From Armatimonadetes bacterium DC (GTDB taxonomy: Bacteria > Armatimonadota > Fimbriimonadia > Fimbriimonadales > GBS-DC), in contig LDYB01000016.1 of the NCBI GenBank assembly GCA_001442985.1, forward strand, positions 124,001-188,000: DNA of 64,000 bases, read 5' to 3'. The translations under genes were made by a program, and so were the position numbers. The notes beneath the pieces are model-generated. The model had not been told where the DNA came from. It did no database searches and was given only the letters and a program-made list of their open reading frames with translations. Each line of letters starts with the position of its first letter. Position 1 is the first letter of the stretch. Positions 16,361 through 23,798 of the stretch are shown here, one piece after another.

Positions 16361-16545
16361 GAATGGCATTACGCTACGGTCTCAGCCTGATTATGCTGGT
16401 GCTGGGAGTTTATGTGGTTTATCATGAATACTTTTTGTTCGGGCGACTGGAAGGGCTGGCGCTCGGCTCACTCCTGATTGTGTGGGCGTTCACCCGCGCC
16501 CTGATGTGGAAGCGACTGGAAAAACGCATGCGTAAAGGGGCGTAA
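16357..16545 (+). CDS. Small two-helix membrane protein
   Basis: 62-residue protein with two hydrophobic segments (about 7-24 and 34-47) and a basic tail ([13 protein letters not shown]). Family not recognised. Its ATG overlaps the gatB stop, and another ATG two codons later is possible. It precedes the Usp and TrkA-N genes with only a 2-base gap, so it may be a membrane partner in that set, but this rests on position only. Confidence 0.6.
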   Translation: MRMALRYGLSLIMLVLGVYVVYHEYFLFGRLEGLALGSLLIVWAFTRALMWKRLEKRMRKGA

Positions 16546-16547
16546 CG

Positions 16548-17042
16548 ATGGGGTTCAAACTGTTCGGCTGGCGACGACGCAAAGCGGAGACACAACCAGA
16601 GCAGACACCAACACACCTGCTTGTCCCCTTTGCCAACACCCCTGAAGACCGTGAGCTCTTGCGGCACGCAGTGCGCATGGCACAGGTCTTTGAGGCACAC
16701 CTGACCGTGCTATGCTTCGTGGAGGTCTCACGGGGCGTGAACCTGGAACAGTGTCCCCCAGAGAAGATGCGCCGTGGCGAGGAGTTCGCCCTGGAAGCAC
16801 GCGAGATTATCGAGGAGCTCGGCTTTGGCAACTACACCATCCAGACACGCCCCACCCACCACTGCGGGTTCGCGATTGTGGAGGCAGTACGCGAATATGG
16901 CTGCGATATGGTGTGCATCGCGGCGGAGTACCGCCGGGTGCTGGGACGCCAGCTTCTGACCGAGACTGTGGAGACCGTGCTACGCAAGGTACCTGTGCAG
17001 GTGTGTCTGTATAGCAAACTGAAGGAGGAAGAGGCGTTATGA
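16548..17042 (+). CDS. Universal stress protein (UspA family)
   Basis: 164-residue Usp-fold protein. Seen: THLLVPFANTPEDRELLRHAVRMA at the start of the fold, a central helical part and a terminal VETVLRKVPVQVCLY strand; this is the general family outline. The Gly-rich ATP motif (G2xG9xGS) is not evident, so it is likely a non-ATP-binding Usp. A basic stretch of about 18 residues precedes the fold. It overlaps the TrkA-N gene by 4 bases; Usp proteins often regulate transporters, which suits this pairing. Confidence 0.8.
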   Translation: MGFKLFGWRRRKAETQPEQTPTHLLVPFANTPEDRELLRHAVRMAQVFEAHLTVLCFVEVSRGVNLEQCPPEKMRRGEEFALEAREIIEELGFGNYTIQTRPTHHCGFAIVEAVREYGCDMVCIAAEYRRVLGRQLLTETVETVLRKVPVQVCLYSKLKEEEAL

Positions 17043-17503
17043 GAGTGGTGATTATGGGTTGTGGTCGTACAGGTTCGATTCTGGCGCTGTTGCTCAGCGA
17101 GGCGGGACATTCGGTCACGGTGATTGACCGCTCGCAGGACTCGCTGCTGCGGTTGGGCAAATCGCATCGGTGCCAGATTGTGATTGGCGACGGACTGGAC
17201 GAAGACACGCTCCGCCGCGCCGAGCTGGACAAAACCGACGCCTTTATCGCCTGCACCAACGGCGACAACACGAACCTGATGGTGGTGCAGATGGCGCGGG
17301 AGCTGTTCGGCGTGCAACGGGTGGCGGCGAAGGTGAATGACCCTGTGCGTGCGGAAGCGTATCGCCAGTACGGGATTTTCACCGTGACTTCTGGCTCCAT
17401 TCTGGCAGGCTACCTGCGCGACTGGCTGCTGGGCAACCCACCCCAGAGCGTGGAAGCCTACAACCAGCTCTATCCAGAACTTCAGGCGCTGCTGCGAGAG
17501 TGA
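17039..17503 (+). CDS. TrkA-N domain protein (potassium-channel/transport regulator, RCK-like)
   Basis: 154-residue NAD-binding RCK/TrkA-N domain: MGCGRTGSILALLLSEAGHSV (Rossmann loop GxGxxG), VIDRSQDS ending the second strand, GDGLDEDTLRRAELDKTDAFIACT, and VAAKVNDP. The TrkA-C domain and a second RCK copy are missing, so it is a single-domain regulator. No TrkH/KtrB membrane subunit is present in the window; the subunit must be encoded elsewhere or the partner is the upstream Usp/small membrane protein. Confidence 0.88.
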   Translation: MRVVIMGCGRTGSILALLLSEAGHSVTVIDRSQDSLLRLGKSHRCQIVIGDGLDEDTLRRAELDKTDAFIACTNGDNTNLMVVQMARELFGVQRVAAKVNDPVRAEAYRQYGIFTVTSGSILAGYLRDWLLGNPPQSVEAYNQLYPELQALLRE

Positions 17504-17506
17504 GCC

Positions 17507-18376
17507 ATGCGGCGCGGGGGCTACTGGCTGAGCCTTGTTTTGCTACTGACCGCATGTCAGCGGGAGCCTGAGCCTTCGCCAGAACAGTTCCAGTTCCCGG
17601 TGGGAATCTTTATTCAGGCGCGACGCAACGACTTCTGGGAAGCGTTTGAAACGGGGCTTAAAAGCCGACTGGACGCCAGCATCGTGCCCCGTATTGTTTA
17701 CTTCGATTCTGCCCAGCGCGATTCGGTTGCCTCCCAAATGGCGCAGCCCGAAGCATGGCGTGCGCTGGCGTTTTGTGCCCCGTCGGACGCCTGGGCGCAG
17801 AACACCGTCGACAGGGCAGTGCGAGAGGGGATTCCGCTGGTGCTGGTGGGGGTAGACATGCGCCAGAGCCTGCGCATGGGCGTGGTCAGCACCTACTACT
17901 ACGATGCGGGACGCAAAGCGGGCGCATGGTATGCGAAACGCCTGCCCACGGGACGGATTGTGGTGATCGCGGGGCACCCTGTGCCCGGCGCGGTCAGCGA
18001 ATTCTGGGACGGCTTCCGACACAGCTTGCTGGAAAATCGGCGCCTGCGGGCGGAACTGATCCCTCTTTCCGACAGCGCGCAGGCAAAGGTGGTGGCACAG
18101 CAACTCAAAAATAACCCGACCGTGCGGGGAGTCTTTCTGATGGGCGCAGAAGTGACGCGCTACGCGATGGAGGCAACGCCCCTGCCCAATCCGGGCATTT
18201 TTACATGGCGACAGGACGACGAGGCATGGTATCATGAGAGGCGGTGCCAGCTCCTGCTCATAGAGAATCCGCACGAGGTGGGCGTTCGCACCGCCAACCT
18301 TCTGCGTAATCTCAGCCTGGGGCGCGGAAAGGACCTGGAGATTGTCTATGTGCCCTACCGGCAGCGGGCGCGCTGA
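17507..18376 (+). CDS. Lipoprotein with periplasmic sugar-binding-protein (LacI-type) fold
   Basis: 289 residues with an N-terminal lipoprotein signal ending in the lipobox LLTAC (lipid on C17), then a periplasmic binding protein domain of the Peripla_BP_4/LacI type: VGIFIQARRNDFWEAFETGLKSRL, AFCAPSDAWAQNTVDRAVREGIPLVLVGVD, and DAGRKAGAWYAKRLPTGRIVVIAGHP. It is shorter than usual and has no ABC permease or ATPase next to it, so it may be a sensor or scaffold rather than a transporter part. It starts 3 bases after trkA-N and ends the operon that began at gatB. Confidence 0.72.
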   Translation: MRRGGYWLSLVLLLTACQREPEPSPEQFQFPVGIFIQARRNDFWEAFETGLKSRLDASIVPRIVYFDSAQRDSVASQMAQPEAWRALAFCAPSDAWAQNTVDRAVREGIPLVLVGVDMRQSLRMGVVSTYYYDAGRKAGAWYAKRLPTGRIVVIAGHPVPGAVSEFWDGFRHSLLENRRLRAELIPLSDSAQAKVVAQQLKNNPTVRGVFLMGAEVTRYAMEATPLPNPGIFTWRQDDEAWYHERRCQLLLIENPHEVGVRTANLLRNLSLGRGKDLEIVYVPYRQRAR

Positions 18377-18421
18377 AAAAACAGGAAAAACGGGGCAAAA
18401 CCCGTATTCTTACAGTGGGCA

Positions 18422-18450
18422 TTGACACCAAAACCATCGTATTGTAAAGT
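18422..18450 (+). promoter_or_regulatory. Promoter of the CBS-GGDEF gene
   Basis: Perfect -35 TTGACA (18422-18427), 17-base spacer, -10 TAAAGT (18445-18450). The ATG at 18462 lies about at the expected transcript start. This is the only clearly canonical -35 seen in the window. Confidence 0.6.
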
Positions 18451-18461
18451 AAAGGACTGGC

Positions 18462-19844
18462 ATGGAGGCTGGAGCGTTGCGGACGCAGGCGTTGACGGTG
18501 CTGGAAGGCTTGCCTTCGCTCGCCGAGAGGCGCACGGACGCGAGGTCTGCGTACTCGCAGGAGCGTGAACCCTTAATGCGAACCGTCGCCCATCTGATTA
18601 AACCGAATCGGGTGTGGTTGCATCCCGACCATACTGTCGAGACCGCCCTGATTCTGTTGCGCGGGCACCAGTTGACAGGGCTGCCTGTGTATGACGGTCA
18701 GCAAGTGGTGGGCACGGTGGAATATGCGCAGCTCCTCGGAGTATCCCCCGAGACGCCCGTGAGTGCGGTGATGTATCGGGAAATCCCGCACTACACCCCT
18801 GAGACGCCTCTGCGCACCGTTGCGGAATGGTTTCTTAACACACGGCGTACCTTCCTGCCAATTGTGCAGGAAGGCAAACCTGTCGGGAGCCTGACGGTAT
18901 TTGACCTGCTCCCCGAAATCGGGCGCAGCTACGATCCCATGACGGGCTTGCCGTGGTCGGACACCCTGCGCGAGTGGGGGATTGAGCAGCTCTCGCAGGG
19001 ACGCGAAATCACGGTCATCTTCTTTGACCTGGACAACTTCGGCGCGTTCAACAAGCGCTACGGGCATCTGGTGGGGGATGAGGTGCTGCGGCGCGTGGCG
19101 CGGATTCTGGTGGAGGAGACCAACCCCGAAACGGATATAGTGTGCCGCTGGGGCGGCGACGAGTTCGCGATTGCGACTTTGCGCCGGCGCGAGGAGGCAG
19201 GGCTGCTGGCGCACCATCTGAGCCGCCAGATTGCCAGCATCCAGATTCCCGATGTGGATATGCCCATCATGGTCTCCTACGGCTATCAGGGGGGCAAACG
19301 CACGCGCGAGCGTGAGCAGGTGCATTACGCCGCAACGGTGGACAATCTGGTGAACCTCGCCAGTCAGGAGTGCATGCTGATGAAGGGCATCACACCCGCG
19401 CGCGGCGGCGCCCAGCTCACCCTGCCGATGCAGGCGGCTGTGGAATCACGCCCACCAGAACGACGGATTCGCATTCAAACCGTCTCTTACGAGCGCGAGG
19501 GGCGCCGCGCGAAAGCACGGGTCTACCTCCAGATTGAGAATCGCGTGCTGGAAGGCGTTGCCGAGGGCGAGGCACGGCTCCATCCGCTGATCGCCGAAGC
19601 CGTATTGAACGCCCTCCGCCCCATTCTCCCCCCCAATCTGACCTTGAGCCTGATCAACGCCAGCGAAACGCAGGGCGAAAGCGGGCACGCCGTGGTGAAT
19701 GTGATTCTGCTCTGGGAAAACGGCGAGGTGCGTCAGGAGCTGGTGGGAAGTGCCCTGATGCGCGATGATGCCGCCCGTGCCGTCGCAGCGGCTGTGCTGG
19801 ATGCCCTCAACCGTCCCCTGACCCGGATTCTGGAGAGTTTATAG
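18462..19844 (+). CDS. CBS-pair / GGDEF diguanylate cyclase with extra C-terminal domain
   Basis: 460 residues. Two CBS motifs (about 45-155; VTVETALILLRGHQLTGLPVYDG-like pattern) bind nucleotides. A GGDEF domain follows (about 157-320) with an intact catalytic motif WGGDEF (230-235) and DLDNFGAFNKRYGH. No RxxD inhibitory site is visible before the motif. Residues 330-460 form a separate alpha/beta domain (GEARLHPLIAEAVLNAL ... DAARAVAAAVLDALNR) whose pattern reminds me of LeuA-type regulatory domains; that comparison is weak. Predicted role: making cyclic di-GMP in response to an adenylate-type ligand. The 3' end overlaps the convergent ankyrin gene by 38 bases. A start at 18576 is possible. 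Confidence 0.85.
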   Translation: MEAGALRTQALTVLEGLPSLAERRTDARSAYSQEREPLMRTVAHLIKPNRVWLHPDHTVETALILLRGHQLTGLPVYDGQQVVGTVEYAQLLGVSPETPVSAVMYREIPHYTPETPLRTVAEWFLNTRRTFLPIVQEGKPVGSLTVFDLLPEIGRSYDPMTGLPWSDTLREWGIEQLSQGREITVIFFDLDNFGAFNKRYGHLVGDEVLRRVARILVEETNPETDIVCRWGGDEFAIATLRRREEAGLLAHHLSRQIASIQIPDVDMPIMVSYGYQGGKRTREREQVHYAATVDNLVNLASQECMLMKGITPARGGAQLTLPMQAAVESRPPERRIRIQTVSYEREGRRAKARVYLQIENRVLEGVAEGEARLHPLIAEAVLNALRPILPPNLTLSLINASETQGESGHAVVNVILLWENGEVRQELVGSALMRDDAARAVAAAVLDALNRPLTRILESL

Positions 19845-20466
19845 CCGCCTCAATCAACCGAATCACGGTGGGATTTTTGCCGCGTCTGGCGCAATCCAGC
19901 ACCGTTTCGCCCAGCGCGCTTGTGGCGCGTGGGTTCGCCCCGTGGCGCAGCAGCAGGCGCACGGTATCCGTATGTCCGTTTTCGGCGGCGAGCATCAGCA
20001 GGGTGCGCCCATTTTTATCCCGCAGGTCGGGCGAGACGCCTGCCTGAAGCATGCGTTCCAGCACGCGCGTGCGCCCGTAAATCGCGGCATAGTGGACCGG
20101 CGAGTAGCCCGGGCTCATCTGCTGGCGGTCGCCTGACCTATCGCGTGCGTCGAGGCTTGCCCCGCGTTCGATGAGGGTGAGCGCAATCGCATCGTGTCCA
20201 CGAATCACGGCAAGGCTCAGCGCGGTCAGCCCGCCGCGCGTGCGGGCGTTCACATTCGCGCCCTGCTGTAGAAGCTGCTCCACCGCACGGATGTCGCCTG
20301 ACTCTACCGCTTCGATCAGCTGGTCGTTTTTCGCCAGCTGGTGGCTACGCAGCTCCCGAAACCATGGCGACGCCAGCACCCCCACCGTCAGCACGATTGG
20401 CAGCACGAAAAAGCCCAGAATCAGCACTTTTTGCCACTGCGTGGCGCCCTCAGGCTCGGTCTGCAT
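19807..20466 (-). CDS. Membrane-anchored ankyrin-repeat protein
   Basis: 219 residues. One N-terminal membrane segment (about 13-33) is followed by four to five ankyrin repeats from residue 45 (NDQLIEAVESGDIRAVEQLL, GANVNARTRGGLTALSLAVIRGHD, YSPVHYAAIYGRTRVLERML, GRTLLMLAAENGHTDTVRLL). Ankyrin repeats mediate protein binding; the partner is unknown. The short N-terminal tail is cytoplasmic if the usual rule applies, leaving the repeats outside, but topology is uncertain. Its last 38 bases overlap the GGDEF gene on the other strand. An intrinsic-terminator-like hairpin lies just upstream in the same direction. Confidence 0.85.
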   Translation of the reverse strand: MQTEPEGATQWQKVLILGFFVLPIVLTVGVLASPWFRELRSHQLAKNDQLIEAVESGDIRAVEQLLQQGANVNARTRGGLTALSLAVIRGHDAIALTLIERGASLDARDRSGDRQQMSPGYSPVHYAAIYGRTRVLERMLQAGVSPDLRDKNGRTLLMLAAENGHTDTVRLLLRHGANPRATSALGETVLDCARRGKNPTVIRLIEAAINSPESGSGDG

Positions 20467-20495
20467 AGCCTAATTAAACCCCAGCCAGCGCGTTA

Positions 20496-20529
20496 AAAAC
20501 GACAGAGCCGGGCGTTCTGCCCGGCTCTG
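20496..20529 (-). terminator. Minus-strand hairpin with U-tract upstream of the ankyrin gene
   Basis: 11-bp perfect stem CAGAGCCGGGC / GCCCGGCTCTG (20503-20513 with 20519-20529). Read on the minus strand it is followed by TCGTTTTTAAC, a good U-tract. It is the classic form of an intrinsic terminator, yet no minus-strand gene lies upstream of it. It could be a terminator of antisense transcripts, the end of a small RNA, or an attenuator in the ankyrin leader. Confidence 0.6.
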
Positions 20530-20641
20530 CGCTTTCGTGCTTACCCCGTGGGGCGGAAATCCCCCCTTACGAGGGCAGGCTTTGCTCCCCTACCTCTTCC
20601 AACAGCAACTTTTGTGCCAAAAGCGCGGGGCGGGCGTCGGG

Positions 20642-20647
20642 TATCCT
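20642..20647 (+). promoter_or_regulatory. -10 box (GGG-TATCCT) of rfbB-like gene
   Basis: TATCCT preceded by GGG, 6 bases before the ATG at 20654; leaderless mRNA predicted. Confidence 0.45.
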
Positions 20648-20653
20648 CAAAAT

Positions 20654-21658
20654 ATGGCAAAAATTCTGCTGGTCACGGGCGGCGCGGGCTTCATCGGCAG
20701 CCATTTTGTGCATTATATGCTTCAACATTCCGATTACACGGTGCGCGTTCTGGACGCTTTGACTTACGCCGGGCGCCGCGAAAACCTTCAGGAAGCGGAA
20801 GGCAACCCGCGCTTTGAGTTCCTCCACGGCGATGTGCGCTCGCGCGAAACGGTGGAGCAGGCGATGGAGGGGGTAAGTCTCGTGGCGCACTTCGCCGCCG
20901 AGACCCATGTGGATCGCTCCATCCTGTACCCCGACGCCTTTATCACGACCGATGTGTACGGAACCTTTGTGATGCTGGAAGTCGCACGGCAAAAGGGGGT
21001 GGAACGCTTTCTGCACATCAGCACCGACGAGGTGTATGGCGATATCGAGCAGGGCGCGTTCACGGAAGAGTCGCCCCTGCGCCCCAACAGTCCCTACGCC
21101 GCCAGCAAAGCAGGCGCCGACCTGCTCGCACGCGCCTACTACCGCACCTATGGGCTGCCCGTGATAATCGCCCGACCCAGCAACACCTTCGGACCGCGCC
21201 AGTACCCCGAAAAGCTGATCCCCTTCTTTACGGTGCGGGCGCTTCAGGACGAGCCGCTGCCGCTCTATGGCGACGGCACGCAGGTGCGCGACTGGCTCTA
21301 TGTGGAAGACCATGTGCGGGCGCTGGCGCTGCTGTTAGAGCGCGGGCAGGTGGGCGAGGCGTACAATATCGCAGGGGGCAACGAGCGCCAGAACCGCGAG
21401 GTGGCGCGGCTCATCCTGCAGATTCTGCAGAAGCCCGAAAGTCTGCTCCAGAGCGTGCCCGACCGCCCCGGACACGACCGGCGCTATGCGTTAGACACCC
21501 GAAAAATCCGGGCGCTGGGCTGGCAGCCGCAAACCCCCTTTGAAGATGCTCTGCGGGAGACCGTTCTGTGGTATGCTCACCATCCGGAATGGTGGGAACC
21601 CATCCTCAAGGAGCAGGCGGAATACCGCGCCTTCATTCAGCAGTGGTATTCGAGGTAA
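20654..21658 (+). CDS. rfbB: dTDP-glucose 4,6-dehydratase
   Basis: Short-chain dehydrogenase that converts dTDP-glucose to dTDP-4-keto-6-deoxyglucose, the first committed step towards dTDP-rhamnose and other deoxysugars of the cell surface. 334 residues: NAD loop GGAGFIGS, HFAAETHVDRSI, STDEVYGD (family Asp-Glu pair), catalytic YAASKA, and RPSNTFGPRQYPEKLIP. The ATG at 20654 is taken because the -10 box is 6 bases before it; a longer frame from 20537 lacks support. rfbA, rfbC and rfbD are not adjacent. Specificity within the NDP-sugar epimerase/dehydratase family is well supported by the DEVYG region. Confidence 0.87.
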   Translation: MAKILLVTGGAGFIGSHFVHYMLQHSDYTVRVLDALTYAGRRENLQEAEGNPRFEFLHGDVRSRETVEQAMEGVSLVAHFAAETHVDRSILYPDAFITTDVYGTFVMLEVARQKGVERFLHISTDEVYGDIEQGAFTEESPLRPNSPYAASKAGADLLARAYYRTYGLPVIIARPSNTFGPRQYPEKLIPFFTVRALQDEPLPLYGDGTQVRDWLYVEDHVRALALLLERGQVGEAYNIAGGNERQNREVARLILQILQKPESLLQSVPDRPGHDRRYALDTRKIRALGWQPQTPFEDALRETVLWYAHHPEWWEPILKEQAEYRAFIQQWYSR

Positions 21659-21667
21659 ACTTATGCT

Positions 21668-22498
21668 GTGAGACGGCAGCGTGAAGCGCAGATGTTCGCG
21701 TTCGAGGCGTCGCATTTCTACCGGCTTCCGCACCTGAGCGAGTCGGAGAACGCGCAGATCTTTGGCAAGGCGGCGCGCCATCACGGGCATAACTACCGCG
21801 TGTGGGTGGAATATGCCGCCTCTGCTGGGGCACCTGCCCAACGCGAGCAAATCGCCCAGCAGGTTCAGAACCTCATCAACACGGAGCTGGACCATCGCTG
21901 TCTCAATCTGGAACATCCCTACTTCCAGCAGCACCTGCCGACAACCGAAAATCTGGCAATCTACCTGTGGCACACCTTAAGTCAGCAGCTCAGCGTGCCG
22001 ATAGAGAAAGTGGAGGTCTTTGAGTCGGACATGCTGGCTTCCGCCTATCGTGGGGAATCACACCAGTTGCCCAGCGGGCGCGATGCGTACACGGTGGAGC
22101 TCACACGCGCCTATATTTTCTCGGCTGCCCATCGGCTCTACCAATCCAGCCTGAGCGAAGAGGAGAACCGCGCCCTGTTCGGCAAATGCGCCAACCCCTA
22201 CGGACACGGACACGACTATCGCCTCGAGATTACGGTACGCGGGCAGGTAGACCCCATCACAGGGATGGTGATTTCTCTTGCGGACCTGGACGCGCTCGTG
22301 CAGAAAGAGGTGCTGGAAGTGTTAGACCACCGGTATCTCAACGAGGAGGTGCCGCCGTTTGACCAGATTCCCCCGACCAGCGAGAATATCGTCATGTTTA
22401 TTGTGGAGCGGCTCCGCCCCCATTTTCAGGAGCGCGTGCAATTGAGCCGTGTGCGTCTGCATGAGACGCCCCGCAGCTATTTCGAGTGGAGCGCATAA
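21668..22498 (+). CDS. Tandem 6-pyruvoyl-tetrahydropterin synthase / QueD-like protein
   Basis: 276 residues made of two PTPS/QueD domains in a row. The C-terminal domain (about 143-276) looks intact: zinc ligands H155, H180, H182; nucleophile C174 in FGKCANPYGHGH; D220-H221; and E266. The N-terminal domain (about 8-130) keeps H16, H39, H41 and D75-H76, but the Cys position is Ala (FGKAARHHGH), so it should not catalyse and is probably structural or regulatory. The family makes 6-carboxy-tetrahydropterin for queuosine or pyruvoyl-tetrahydropterin. Start is GTG 21668, 9 bases after rfbB; ATG 21692 is an alternative. No other queuosine genes are adjacent. Confidence 0.88.
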   Translation: MRRQREAQMFAFEASHFYRLPHLSESENAQIFGKAARHHGHNYRVWVEYAASAGAPAQREQIAQQVQNLINTELDHRCLNLEHPYFQQHLPTTENLAIYLWHTLSQQLSVPIEKVEVFESDMLASAYRGESHQLPSGRDAYTVELTRAYIFSAAHRLYQSSLSEEENRALFGKCANPYGHGHDYRLEITVRGQVDPITGMVISLADLDALVQKEVLEVLDHRYLNEEVPPFDQIPPTSENIVMFIVERLRPHFQERVQLSRVRLHETPRSYFEWSA

Positions 22499-22510
22499 GC
22501 TTACGCGCTC
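22489..22510. repeat. Palindrome across two convergent stop codons
   Basis: 22 bases (GAGCGCATAAGCTTACGCGC plus TC) almost identical to their reverse complement. The stops of the PTPS gene (plus) and the kinase gene (minus) both lie in it, and both proteins end in Ser-Ala. A bidirectional transcript-end structure is possible, but no T-tract is present. Confidence 0.5.
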
Positions 22511-23709
22511 TGCGCCTCTATGGAAGGTGTTTCTGGAGGCGTGAGCTGATACACTTCGGTTGCGGGTAAGAAGATGGAGAAGCGCGTGCCTTTGCCGACC
22601 TCGCTCCAGACACGGATTTCGCCCTGATGCTCCTCCACAATCTGGCGCACGATGGACAGCCCCAGCCCGGTGCCGTCCTCACGGCGCGTGAAGAAAGGCT
22701 CAAAAATGTGGGGCAGGTCTTCCTCGGGGATGCCACAGCCTGTGTCTTCAACATGCACCCAGACCCCTTTGGGGTCTTCCAAGCGCTCGGTGCGCACTGT
22801 AACTGTGCCGCCTGAGGGGGTCGCCTGCTGGGCGTTCAGCAGCAGGTTGGTGAACACATGCTGCAGGCGCGAGGGGTTCGCCCAAACCTGCGGCAGGTCG
22901 GGGGCGAACTGCTTCTGGAGGGCGATTCCGTGGCGCAGGAGCATATGCTCGGTGAACACGAAGGCGTCGCGCAGTACCTGATGAATATCCACCAGCGAGC
23001 GCACATCCGCACGGGACACACGGGCGTACCGCAGCAGGCTCCCGACAATATCACGGGAGCGATGCGCGCCCTGCACCAGATTCTCCACAGCGGTCAGCAC
23101 GCGCTGGTATTCGTCTTCACTCCAGTTGAGTGGGCGATTATTCTTGAGTTTTTCCTGCAGAATCTGGGCGAACCCCACCACGGCGGTGAGGGGGTTATTG
23201 AGCTCATGGGCAACCCCTGCCGCAAGCGTGCCAATCGCCGACATCTTCTCGTTCTGCACCAGCATCTCCGATTTTTGCTTCAGCTCCTCATATGCCTGCT
23301 GAAGTTGTTCGAAGAGCTGGCGGTTGTGTCGCTTGAGGTTGCGCCGTTCAATCGCACGCGCCACCAGGGTGTTCAGCAAGCCAATATCGTCCAGCGGCTT
23401 GAGCAGGTACTCAAAAATGTTGCCTGCTTTGAATGCCTGCAGCGCGTTTTCGAGGGAACCGTGCCCTGTCAGCACAATCACTTCGGCTTCGGGCAGAAAC
23501 TCGCGCGCGGCGCTGATCACGCTCAGCCCATCCTTGCGGGGCATGTTCATATCGGTGATAATCACCGCGTACTCGTTCTGCTGGATTTTCTGGATGGCGT
23601 CCTCGCCGTCGACGGCGGTGTCGAGTTCATAGCCATCCCCCCGCAGCTGGCGCGTCAGCACATAGCGCAAATCTGGTTCATCTTCCACAATCAAAACCCG
23701 CTCAGCCAT
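22501..23709 (-). CDS. Receiver - histidine kinase hybrid
   Basis: 402 residues. N-terminal receiver domain (phospho-acceptor D53 in ITDMNMP, Thr81, Lys104), a coiled-coil linker (about 115-155), a HisKA domain with H168 in AAGVAHELNNPLTAV, and a C-terminal HATPase domain (DTGCGIPEEDLPHIFEPFF, then GTGLGLSIV). No membrane segment, so it is cytoplasmic. A receiver ahead of the kinase suggests it is one relay step that takes its signal from another kinase. The ATG at 23709 is preferred because the protein then begins directly at the receiver fold; a 31-residue extension is Pro-rich and unsupported. Confidence 0.9.
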   Translation of the reverse strand: MAERVLIVEDEPDLRYVLTRQLRGDGYELDTAVDGEDAIQKIQQNEYAVIITDMNMPRKDGLSVISAAREFLPEAEVIVLTGHGSLENALQAFKAGNIFEYLLKPLDDIGLLNTLVARAIERRNLKRHNRQLFEQLQQAYEELKQKSEMLVQNEKMSAIGTLAAGVAHELNNPLTAVVGFAQILQEKLKNNRPLNWSEDEYQRVLTAVENLVQGAHRSRDIVGSLLRYARVSRADVRSLVDIHQVLRDAFVFTEHMLLRHGIALQKQFAPDLPQVWANPSRLQHVFTNLLLNAQQATPSGGTVTVRTERLEDPKGVWVHVEDTGCGIPEEDLPHIFEPFFTRREDGTGLGLSIVRQIVEEHQGEIRVWSEVGKGTRFSIFLPATEVYQLTPPETPSIEAQSA

Positions 23710-23798
23710 AGGACTTTTTTCACCTACCGTTGAGTCTATTTTCGGCAGGGGGTCGGGTTTTGTAGAGGGTGGAAAAAATGCAGGGGTAGGGGCGTTCT

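Noticed and set aside
18390-18405. Short hairpin ACGGG/CCCGT after the lipoprotein gene
   Set aside because: Only 5 bp with a poor T-run; too weak to call a terminator.
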